NCBI GenBank assembly: GCA_032251515.1
Contig: JAVVDU010000058.1
Span: forward strand, 1 to 9,899
Reading direction: 5' to 3'
Origin: Carthagonibacter sp032251515
Lineage (GTDB): Bacteria > Gemmatimonadota > Gemmatimonadetes > Palauibacterales > Palauibacteraceae
DNA: 9,899 nucleotides
How positions within the stretch are numbered: the stretch's first letter is position 1; every line of letters begins with the position of its first letter. Position numbers and translations under genes: made by a program. Under the pieces are notes generated by a model. That model saw nothing but the letters and a program-made list of their open reading frames with translations, made no database searches and was not told the DNA's origin. This document shows, piece by piece, positions 1 through 5,861 of the stretch.

Positions 1-1
1 C

Positions 2-226
2 GAGCCCGTCCCGACCGAGCCGGGGAACTGGCCGGCCTTCTACGCCGGGGTGGAGCGTTCCCTGCGCGACGGCGCCGCGCCACCGGTCGACCCGGCGGAC
101 GCGGTCGCGTCGTTGGAGGTGATCGAGGCGGCCCGCCGTTCGGCCGCCTCGGGGTCCGTGGTCACGCTGGTGGAAGAGGCCCGGACGTCGGTCAGCGGCT
201 CGCCAGGGCCGCGTCGGGGATCCTGA
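2..226 (+). CDS. C-terminal end of a Gfo/Idh/MocA-family oxidoreductase (5' partial)
   Basis: The first 74 codons of this frame read as the C-terminal tail of an NAD(P)-dependent sugar or inositol dehydrogenase of the Gfo/Idh/MocA family. Visible features are NWPAFYAGVERSLRDG, then PPVDPADAVASLEVIEAARR, then SGSVVTL. This is the pattern with which these proteins end: an amphipathic helix, a (P)VxPxDA turn, the IEAARRSA helix and a short final strand. The Rossmann fold and the catalytic residues lie outside the window, so the substrate cannot be given. About 15 residues after the VVTL strand are a non-conserved tail. The stop codon at 224-226 lies inside the convergent gene, giving a 35-bp tail-to-tail overlap. 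Family assignment rests on this tail alone and is fairly but not fully certain. Confidence 0.7.
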   Translation, partial: EPVPTEPGNWPAFYAGVERSLRDGAAPPVDPADAVASLEVIEAARRSAASGSVVTLVEEARTSVSGSPGPRRGS

Positions 227-1004
227 GGGAGCGCTCCAGCCGGACGGTCATCACCGAGTTCTCGGGCATCACGGCTTCGTGGTTCTTCGTCGTGGCCATC
301 ACGACGGTGCCCGCGACGCCGCCCAGCGCGGCCCCGATCAGGGTGGCGCTCGTGCCGTTTCCGATCAGGCCGCCGAGCAGCGCACCGGCGGCCACGCCAC
401 CGCCCACGATCGCCACGTCGCCCAGGGTGCTGCGGTTCGATTCCTCCTCGGTCACGGCGCGGGTGACGCGCGCGTCCACCGGGAGGCGCATGCCGTTCAC
501 TTCCATCTCCACCGGCTGCACGGCGATCACGTTTCGCTCCTCGCCGTCGATCCGGCGCTTGCCGGCGGCCGTGACCTCGCCCGTCAGGCGGGCGCCGCGG
601 CGCACCACGACGCGGCCTTCGGCCACGATGTCGGACTCGAGAATGCCCGTGAACCGCTCGCCGACGCGGCTGTCGTCACTGCTCAGGCGCTGCGTGGTGC
701 GGACCTCGAACTGGGTGCCGGCGGGAATCACGATGTCGTCCCCGTCCCGGTAGGCGCGGTTCGCGTCGTCGCCGTCGCGGCGGCCATCGTCGCTCGAAGC
801 GACGTTGGAGGACGACGAGAGCCCGTCGAGGGCACCGCCGAAGATCGAGGAACTCTGCGCGTGGAGCGGCGCCGCGAGTCCGAGGCCGAAGGCGAAGGCC
901 GCGGCGAGCGCCGCCGCCCTCCGCGTCGCGCGTGTCGCGGACCCGCGCAACGGGCCCTCGCGGCCCGCCGGGTTCCGGGTGGTGCTTCGTCCTGTGATCT
1001 CCAT
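192..1004 (-). CDS. secreted glycine-zipper protein, probably cell-envelope
   Basis: A 270-residue exported protein of unknown function. Residues 1-29 are an unusually long Arg-rich N region, 30-48 are hydrophobic (AAALAAAFAFGLGLAAPLHA), and signal peptidase I cleavage is likely after A49. A Ser/Asp/Gly-rich linker covers about 51-90. A beta-rich domain follows (about 91-185), starting IPAGTQFEVRTTQRLSS and containing VVVRRGARLTGEV. This resembles the barrel-like segment of VirB10/TrbI-type and other envelope proteins, where an 'IPAGT...' strand precedes 'GA.L.G.V'. Residues about 195-237 are a glycine zipper (GGGVAAGALLGGLIG, then IGAALGGVAGTVV) that could insert in or pack against a membrane. 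The tail repeats the motif style of the barrel (MPENSVMTVRLERSL). A good AAGGAG site precedes the ATG, and no later ATG would keep the signal peptide. The gene stands alone next to an assembly gap. The envelope location is well supported; the function is unknown. Confidence 0.88.
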   Translation of the reverse strand: MEITGRSTTRNPAGREGPLRGSATRATRRAAALAAAFAFGLGLAAPLHAQSSSIFGGALDGLSSSSNVASSDDGRRDGDDANRAYRDGDDIVIPAGTQFEVRTTQRLSSDDSRVGERFTGILESDIVAEGRVVVRRGARLTGEVTAAGKRRIDGEERNVIAVQPVEMEVNGMRLPVDARVTRAVTEEESNRSTLGDVAIVGGGVAAGALLGGLIGNGTSATLIGAALGGVAGTVVMATTKNHEAVMPENSVMTVRLERSLRIPDAALASR

Positions 1005-1012
1005 CTTTCTGA

Positions 1013-1018
1013 CTCCTT
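1013..1018 (-). promoter_or_regulatory. ribosome binding site AAGGAG
   Basis: Read on the minus strand, AAGGAG lies 8 nt before the ATG at 1004. It is a near-perfect Shine-Dalgarno sequence and supports the long-N-region start of the glycine-zipper protein. Confidence 0.8.
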
Positions 1019-1119
1019 GGGAGGGGTCGCGCGCCCTGGCCGGGCATCGTCCAGTCGGCCGGACGCGTCATCCCGTGCATGCGTTTCTCTCGTGGGGCCA
1101 ACCGGACGGGACCGGCGAA

Positions 1120-1219
1120 NNNNNNNNNNNNNNNNNNNNNNNNNNNNNNNNNNNNNNNNNNNNNNNNNNNNNNNNNNNNNNNNNNNNNNNNNNNNNNNNN
1201 NNNNNNNNNNNNNNNNNNN
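1120..1219. other. scaffold gap of 100 N
   Basis: Exactly 100 unknown bases. This round number is the usual placeholder for a gap of unknown length, so the true distance between flanks is not known. The promoter of the glycine-zipper gene and the 5' end of the following plus-strand gene probably lie here. Reading frames that cross the gap are not meaningful. Confidence 0.95.
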
Positions 1220-1963
1220 CCGGACGCTCCGCCGCCACGCCACTCGCACCGGAGGTCCCTTCACTACCGGCGGATCCCGGAACACCGAGGCTCCGGACCC
1301 GCGGCCGCGGACGGGCTCGTCCGCCCCTCACAGCAAGTGGCCTCGCCCGGCGATCCGGTCCCCGACATCGGGATCTCGAGCGCGGCGCGGCGCGGCGATC
1401 CGATCCCGGGCATCGACATAACGGTGAATCAGTCGCCGGGCGGCGCTTCGGCGCGTGGTGAGACGGGCGGCTTCTGCCCCGGATCGGGCGGCTGGTGCGA
1501 TCTCACCGTCACGGCGCTCGGAAACGGGAGCGTGAGCGTCGAGGCGGGGCTCCACGGCGGGGGCGGCGGGGCAGGGAAGGTCAAGTTCGACTATGCGATC
1601 CGGCAGAGCCCCGCGATCGTGGATCTGATCCTGCCGGACGCACCGGTCCACGTTCCCGACACGTTCAGCGTCTCGGCGCGGCTCGTCGACCCGATGGGAT
1701 CGCCGCTCGTCTGCGAGCTGGCGGACGTGGACCCCGGCTGCGACCTCGGGCTCGCGCTGCAGGACGCGGCCGGGAGCCAGTATCCGGCGGCGGACACCGA
1801 CCCGGCGTCCGGCCTGTTCCTGTGGCAGGTGGCGTCCGAGGATCTCGGGGCGGGCGTTCACTCGCTCGCCATCCGCACGATTTCGACTTCCGGCGCGGCG
1901 CTGCAAGAGGGGGCGGACGTGACCTTTGAGATGGAGGTCCGGCCCATACGAATTGAAGGCTGA
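1220..1963 (+). CDS. unrecognised, probably extracellular, beta-rich protein (5' end lost in the gap)
   Basis: This frame is open from the gap edge to the TGA at 1961-1963. The first 35-40 codons look less protein-like, so coding certainty rises from about 1337, where an in-frame GTG exists but lacks a convincing ribosome site. The real start is more likely in or beyond the gap. Two copies of a GDP(V/I)P(D/G)I element come first, then a Gly/Cys-rich stretch (GGFCPGSGGWCDLTV) with two cysteines five residues apart in their segment. A Gly run (HGGGGGAGKVKF) leads to an Ig-like beta-sandwich candidate: VDLILPDAPVHVPDTFSVSA, then LVCELADVDPGCDLGL, and closing strands in HSLAIRTIST and VTFEMEVRPIRI. 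The four cysteines and absence of hydrophobic helices fit a secreted or periplasmic adhesin or surface domain. I do not recognise the family. The gene converges on the acyl-CoA dehydrogenase gene. Confidence 0.65.
   Translation, partial: PDAPPPRHSHRRSLHYRRIPEHRGSGPAAADGLVRPSQQVASPGDPVPDIGISSAARRGDPIPGIDITVNQSPGGASARGETGGFCPGSGGWCDLTVTALGNGSVSVEAGLHGGGGGAGKVKFDYAIRQSPAIVDLILPDAPVHVPDTFSVSARLVDPMGSPLVCELADVDPGCDLGLALQDAAGSQYPAADTDPASGLFLWQVASEDLGAGVHSLAIRTISTSGAALQEGADVTFEMEVRPIRIEG
1348..1420 (+). repeat. imperfect 28-bp direct repeat, 45-bp period, inside the gap-side gene
   Basis: Bases 1348-1375 and 1393-1420 match at 22 of 28 positions and lie 45 bp (15 codons) apart in the same frame. 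They encode GDPVPDIGIS and GDPIPGIDIT. The in-frame period suggests an amino-acid repeat, perhaps the last two units of a longer array starting in the gap. Confidence 0.6.
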
Positions 1964-2008
1964 CCCTGCCGGACGAAGGGGCCGGCCGCGTCCGGACCGG
2001 AGACGGCA

Positions 2009-2032
2009 GGGGGGAAGCCGGGACTTCCCCCC
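2009..2032. terminator. GC hairpin between convergent genes, probable bidirectional terminator
   Basis: GGGGGGAAG and CTTCCCCCC form a perfect 9-bp stem around the 6-nt loop CCGGGA. It lies 45 bp after the stop of the plus-strand gene and just after the stop (2040-2038) of the minus-strand acyl-CoA dehydrogenase, reading each in its own direction. There is no U tract on either side, as is common in GC-rich genomes. Placement and stem quality argue for termination or 3'-end protection of both transcripts. Confidence 0.55.
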
Positions 2033-2037
2033 CCGCC

Positions 2038-3198
2038 TCACCCCGCCGCCGCCTCCCGCAGCAGCGCCCGCGCGATCACGAGGCGCTGGATCTGGTTCGT
2101 GCCCTCGTAGATCTGCGTGATCTTCGCGTCGCGCATGTACTTCTCGATCGGATAGTCCTTGCAGTAGCCGTAACCGCCGAACAACTGCACGCAGTCGGTC
2201 GTCACGCGCATCGCGGTGTCGGTGGCCATCAGCTTGCACATCGCCGAGAGCTTCGTGATGCTCTTCGCGCCCGAGTCGATCGTGCGCGCCGCGGCGTGGA
2301 CGAGCTGGCGCGCCGCCTCGACCTGCGTGGCCATCTCGGCGAACATCCACTGCACGCCTTGGAACGAGCTGACGGACTGGCCGAACTGCTGCCGCTCGTG
2401 CGTGTAGGCGATGGCCAGGTCGAGCGCGCCCTGCGCCAGGCCCACCGCCTGCGCGGCCACGCCGGGCCGCGCCCGGTCGAGGGTGATCATCGCCTGCTTA
2501 AAGCCGTGCCCTTCCGTGCCGCCCAGCAGGTTCGCGGCGGGCACGCGGCAGTCCTCCAGGTGGATCTCGACGACGGGCACGCAGCGGATCCCCATCTTGT
2601 CCTCGTGCTTCCCGACCCGGTACCCGGGCATCCCGTCCTCGACGACGAACGCGGAGATGCCGCGCGCCCCGCGGTCGGGACTCGTGACGGCGAAGATCGT
2701 GTTGAACGAGGCGACGGCGCCGTTCGTGTTCCACTTCTTCTCGCCGTTCAGGACGTATTCGTCGCCGTCCCGGGCCGCCCGCGTCTTCATCGAGCCGGCG
2801 TCCGAGCCCGCCTCCTTCTCCGACAGGCCGAACGCGATCAGCTTCTCGCCCGCTGCGATGGGCGGCAGCCAGCGTGCCTTCTGCTCGTCCGTGCCTCCCA
2901 CGAGGATGGGGAACGATCCGAGCGCGTTCACCGCGAACCCGACGCCCATGCCGCCACAGGCCCGCGAGAACTCCTCCACCACCAGGCAGAGGTCGAGCAC
3001 GCCGCCGCCCATGCCTCCGAACTCCTCGGGGATCCACACGCCCGAGAGGCCCGCGTCGCGGATCGCGTGCTGCACCTCCCACGGATAGGTCTGCTCGACG
3101 TCGTACTTCGCGGCCACCGGGCGCATGGCCGTCTCGGCGACTTCGCGGGCGCGGCCGCGGAGTTCGCGTTGGGCCGGGGTGAGGAGTTCGTCGTTCAT
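2038..3198 (-). CDS. acyl-CoA dehydrogenase (short/medium-chain type)
   Basis: A 386-residue FAD-dependent acyl-CoA dehydrogenase, the normal length for the family. It oxidises an acyl-CoA to the trans-2-enoyl-CoA in the cytoplasm and passes electrons to ETF, in fatty-acid or branched-chain amino-acid breakdown. The domain order is standard. An N-terminal helical part contains IPEEFGGMGGG (56-66). Family signature 1 is GLSEKEAGSDAG (124-135), followed by a mid beta domain. The C-terminal helical domain has RQQFGQSVSSFQ (269-280) and signature 2, QLFGGYGYCKDYPIEKYMRD (338-357). The catalytic base is E365 in IYEGTNQIQR, the position used by short- and medium-chain enzymes; isovaleryl-CoA dehydrogenase and long-chain enzymes place it elsewhere. 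The frame stays open 95 codons upstream, but that part is Arg-rich and unlike the family. The ATG at 3198 has a good ribosome site and gives the family N-terminus. Exact chain-length preference cannot be read from the sequence. It is not clearly in an operon with its neighbours. Confidence 0.95.
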   Translation of the reverse strand: MNDELLTPAQRELRGRAREVAETAMRPVAAKYDVEQTYPWEVQHAIRDAGLSGVWIPEEFGGMGGGVLDLCLVVEEFSRACGGMGVGFAVNALGSFPILVGGTDEQKARWLPPIAAGEKLIAFGLSEKEAGSDAGSMKTRAARDGDEYVLNGEKKWNTNGAVASFNTIFAVTSPDRGARGISAFVVEDGMPGYRVGKHEDKMGIRCVPVVEIHLEDCRVPAANLLGGTEGHGFKQAMITLDRARPGVAAQAVGLAQGALDLAIAYTHERQQFGQSVSSFQGVQWMFAEMATQVEAARQLVHAAARTIDSGAKSITKLSAMCKLMATDTAMRVTTDCVQLFGGYGYCKDYPIEKYMRDAKITQIYEGTNQIQRLVIARALLREAAAG

Positions 3199-3205
3199 CG
3201 TGTCG

Positions 3206-3212
3206 CTCTTCC
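3206..3212 (-). promoter_or_regulatory. ribosome binding site GGAAGAG that fixes the acyl-CoA dehydrogenase start
   Basis: GGAAGAG on the minus strand lies 7 nt before the ATG at 3198. It favours this start over the upstream in-frame start at 3483, which would add a non-homologous Arg-rich extension overlapping the lipoprotein gene's 3' end and terminator. Confidence 0.65.
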
Positions 3213-3356
3213 GTACGTGGAGTGAGGGGTGTCCGTGACCCCGGGAGGATAACGCGCGGCAGCGAGGGGAGCGAGTGAACCTCGGGGTTCGGTCGCGAAC
3301 GGAAGACGGGGCGGTCACCCCCGCGCGTCGGGGAACGGGCGGGAGGCGGGGAGATG

Positions 3357-3389
3357 CGAAACGGGGCCCCGCGCGGGAGCCCCGTTTCG
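3357..3389 (-). terminator. strong hairpin after the lipoprotein gene
   Basis: CGAAACGGGGC and GCCCCGTTTCG form a perfect 11-bp stem with an 11-nt loop that could pair further (CCC with GGG). It begins 23 nt after the stop codon of the minus-strand lipoprotein gene. A smaller inverted repeat, GCCGGA/TCCGGC (3399-3411), sits between the stop and this stem. The stem ends in A-T pairs but no U tract follows on the minus strand. This is the most probable transcription end of the lipoprotein gene and separates it from the acyl-CoA dehydrogenase gene downstream. Confidence 0.7.
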
Positions 3390-3412
3390 GCGTGACGGGC
3401 CGGATTCCGGCG

Positions 3413-4138
3413 TCAGTTACCGCCGCCGTGCGGACCGTGGTGCCGGCGGTCCCACGTCCACGTGCGGTCGATCGTGCGCCCACAGAGCGTGCCGGTGACC
3501 GTGCGCGTGCGCGCCTCCGGGTCCAGCACGACCTGGATGTCCACCTCGCACACTCCGCTCGTCCCGTCGCTCTTCGCCCAGGCGATCTGTCCGACGTGCG
3601 ACATCGTCTGCAGCCCGACGAAGAACCCGCCCTCGCGCTCGCGGTGCGCGTTGATCGCGACGTTCGGGTCGCCGTTCAGCGTGATGGTGAGAGGATCGGC
3701 CGCGGCGTCCGTCGTCGAGGCCGGCAGGGGGAACGTGCATTCCATGTGCGTCTTCACGGCGCGGACATCGACGCTGACGTGCCGCGTCTCCGCCTCCCAC
3801 GTGCGGAGCAGGGTGCCCTCGATCACGACCTCGCCCGCGAGAGCGCAGGTCCGGGTGCGGGTGAAGGCGACCTCGTCCGTCCCGCTTCCGAACATCGGGG
3901 GGATCATCGCGGAGAACCCTGTGACCTGGCCAGTCAGGCCGGCCTCGCCCTCGGCGATCGAGCCGTCCACCAGGTCCGCCGCCACCTCGTCCAGCTCGAG
4001 CGCCACGGCCTGGACCTGGGCCTCGTCCAGTCCGGACTGTACGTCGGGTGCGAGCGAGTCGGTGGCATCGTCGGAGCAGGCGCCGAGCGCCGCGATGGCG
4101 AACAGTGCGATGCCGGATCTGATGAGGTGCGTTCGCAT
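3413..4138 (-). CDS. lipoprotein of unknown function with a His/Gly-rich C-terminus
   Basis: A 241-residue predicted lipoprotein. MRTHLIRSG is a positive N region, residues 9-20 are hydrophobic, and the lipobox L18-G-A-C21 is followed by SDD. C21 would be the lipidated residue; the Asp at +3 is not a classical inner-membrane retention signal, so outer-membrane placement is possible. Residues 34-65 form an acidic helix (DEAQVQAVALELDEVAADL). The rest is beta-rich with four more cysteines (C98, C134, C197, C219), enough for two periplasmic disulfides. The protein ends RRHHGPHGGGN, a short His-rich tail that could bind metal or just be disordered. The frame is open upstream to 4312, but the lipobox and the AGGAG site 7 nt before the ATG at 4138 decide the start. 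I do not recognise the family. It is divergent from the AAA+ gene and ends at a strong hairpin, so it is probably monocistronic. Confidence 0.88.
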   Translation of the reverse strand: MRTHLIRSGIALFAIAALGACSDDATDSLAPDVQSGLDEAQVQAVALELDEVAADLVDGSIAEGEAGLTGQVTGFSAMIPPMFGSGTDEVAFTRTRTCALAGEVVIEGTLLRTWEAETRHVSVDVRAVKTHMECTFPLPASTTDAAADPLTITLNGDPNVAINAHREREGGFFVGLQTMSHVGQIAWAKSDGTSGVCEVDIQVVLDPEARTRTVTGTLCGRTIDRTWTWDRRHHGPHGGGN

Positions 4139-4382
4139 GAGTCGTCTCCTAGTCGTCGGTCCGTTCCGGAGTCGGCGCCGCGCTCCGGCGGGGCCGCCCT
4201 TCGTCGCCGGGGAGACGACGGGACGGGAGCGAAGGTCACATCGGGCCACGCAGGGCTCCCGTGCGCGCTGCGCCGGGGGCAAGGAACGTCTCCGTCCCGA
4301 AGTCCGTACCAACCGTTTCCTCGCACGGTGACGCGATGCCGCGGCCGTTCATCCACCGCGACGGAACGCACGGGAGAGACGA
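4139..4382. promoter_or_regulatory. divergent intergenic region between lipoprotein and AAA+ genes
   Basis: These 244 bp must hold promoters for both directions, but I cannot point to convincing -35/-10 pairs. AGGAG at 4146-4150 (minus) serves the lipoprotein and GGGAGAG at 4372-4378 (plus) serves the AAA+ gene 4 nt before its ATG. A dyad, CCGGAG at 4166-4171 and CTCCGG at 4183-4188 with an inner CGGCGCCG palindrome, lies 28 bp before the lipoprotein start. It could be an operator or a 5'-leader hairpin, though 6-bp dyads are common by chance at this GC content. Confidence 0.4.
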
Positions 4383-5861
4383 ATGGCGCAGAAAGCCGCG
4401 ACGCTCGGAGATCTCCGCAGGTCGGGCTACGAGCCGGTGTCCGTGAAGGACGAGATGCGCCGCAATCTCGTGTGCCGCCTGCGCCGGGGCGAGACGGTAT
4501 TCCCCGGCATCGTCGGATACGAAGAGACGGTGATCCCGCAGATCGTCGACGCGATCCTGTCGCGCCACCACTTCATCCTGCTCGGACTGCGGGGCCAGGC
4601 GAAGAGCCGGATCGTCCGCCAGCTCGTCTCGCTGCTCGACGACGAGGTGCCGGTGGTGGCCGGATCCGAGGTGAACGACGACCCCTTCCATCCGATCTCG
4701 AAGCAGGCCCGGGAGCGCATCGAGGCGGAGGGGGATGCGACGCCGATCGTCTGGCTGCCGCGCGAAGCGCGCTACGTCGAGAAGCTCGCGACGCCGGACG
4801 TGACGACCGCCGATCTCATCGGCGACCTCGACCCGATCCGCGCGGCGCACGGCGGGCACGTCCTCTCCGACGAGCTGGCGATCCACTTCGGGCTGCTGCC
4901 GCGCGCGAACCGGGGGATCTTCGCGATCAACGAGCTGCCCGACATGTCCGGCAAGGTGCAGGTGGGCCTGTTCAACGTGATGCAGGAGGGGGACATCCAG
5001 ATCAAGGGATTCCCGGTCCGCCTGCCGCTCGACGTGCAGCTCGTGTTCACCGCGAACCCCGAGGACTACACGGCGCGCGGCAAGATCATCACGCCGCTCA
5101 AGGACCGGATCGGCTCGGAGATCCTCACTCACTATCCGAAGTCGCTCGCGGACGCGGAGCGGATCACCGCCGACGAGGCGTGGACCGACCGGGGCACGGC
5201 CGTCTCGATCCCGGCCTTCGTGCGCGGGCTCGTGGAGCGCATCGCGTTCGCGGCGCGCGAGGACCGCCGCATCGACCGGCGCTCCGGCGTGAGCCAGCGC
5301 ATGCCGATCACGGTGATGGAGGACGCGGTGTCGTCGGCCGAGAGACGCGCCTTCGGGCTCGACGAGTGGCCGGCCGTGGTGCGGGTCACGGACGTCCAGG
5401 CGGCCCTGCCCGCGATCACCGGCAAGCTGGAGCTCGAGTACGAGGGCGAGCTGCAGGGGGGCGAGGCGGTGGCGCGCGACCTCGTCGGCACGGCGGTGGA
5501 GGAGACGTTCGACGCCTTCTTCGACGTCGAGGATGCCGAGGGCATCGTCGCGTGGTTCGAGAACGGCGGCGTCCTGCGGCTCTCCGAGTCCTCCCGCTCC
5601 GGTGCGCAGCTCGCGGGCTACCGGAAGGTGGAGGGGCTGGTGGACCTCGTGCAGGTATCGGAGATCCTGCCGGAGGGCGCGGGCGAGGGCGAGCTGGTGG
5701 CGGCCTGCGAGCTGGTGCTCGAGGGGCTCGCGGCGAAGCGCCGGATCAGCCGGCTCGACGCGGGCGGATACGGACGCGCCCCGGCCGGGCGTCGGCCCCG
5801 TGGCCCGGGGGGCACGCCCGGCGTCGATCCGGGCGCGCCGCCGGGGCCTCTGTTCGCATGA
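4383..5861 (+). CDS. AAA+ ATPase of the magnesium-chelatase/MoxR-like class
   Basis: A 492-residue cytoplasmic AAA+ ATPase, expected to form a ring and to work with the VWA protein encoded next. Walker A is G68-LRGQA-K74-S75. The Walker B region is R177-GIFAIN-E184, with Asn at 183 where most AAA+ proteins have Asp. The catalytic Glu E184 is kept. Helix insert QVGLFNVMQEGDIQIKGF (193-210) is the h2-type insert of the helix-2-insert clade that contains BchI/ChlI and MoxR. Sensor 1 is N225 in FTANPEDYTARG, an arginine-finger candidate is R242 in KDRIGSE, and a C-terminal lid carries SGVSQRMPI (301-309). Residues 461-492 are a Pro/Gly/Arg-rich disordered tail. It is longer than BchI (about 340-350 residues) and there are no tetrapyrrole genes nearby, so it is not annotated as a chelatase subunit. 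Its stop overlaps the next start as ATGA, indicating translational coupling. Class is secure; substrate is unknown. Confidence 0.93.
   Translation: MAQKAATLGDLRRSGYEPVSVKDEMRRNLVCRLRRGETVFPGIVGYEETVIPQIVDAILSRHHFILLGLRGQAKSRIVRQLVSLLDDEVPVVAGSEVNDDPFHPISKQARERIEAEGDATPIVWLPREARYVEKLATPDVTTADLIGDLDPIRAAHGGHVLSDELAIHFGLLPRANRGIFAINELPDMSGKVQVGLFNVMQEGDIQIKGFPVRLPLDVQLVFTANPEDYTARGKIITPLKDRIGSEILTHYPKSLADAERITADEAWTDRGTAVSIPAFVRGLVERIAFAAREDRRIDRRSGVSQRMPITVMEDAVSSAERRAFGLDEWPAVVRVTDVQAALPAITGKLELEYEGELQGGEAVARDLVGTAVEETFDAFFDVEDAEGIVAWFENGGVLRLSESSRSGAQLAGYRKVEGLVDLVQVSEILPEGAGEGELVAACELVLEGLAAKRRISRLDAGGYGRAPAGRRPRGPGGTPGVDPGAPPGPLFA

Noticed and set aside
1328..2350. Minus-strand open frame of 340 codons across the gap-side gene and the acyl-CoA dehydrogenase 3' end
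   Set aside because: Its product is Arg/His-rich low-complexity sequence and it overlaps the dehydrogenase in another frame, so it is a shadow.
2038..3483. 481-residue version of the acyl-CoA dehydrogenase starting at 3483
   Set aside because: The additional 95 residues are unlike the family, overlap the neighbouring lipoprotein gene's end and its terminator, and a good ribosome site supports the start at 3198.
3413..4312. 299-residue version of the lipoprotein starting at 4312
   Set aside because: The extra 58 residues are Arg/Pro-rich and would bury the lipoprotein signal; the ATG at 4138 has its own ribosome site and a correct signal peptide.
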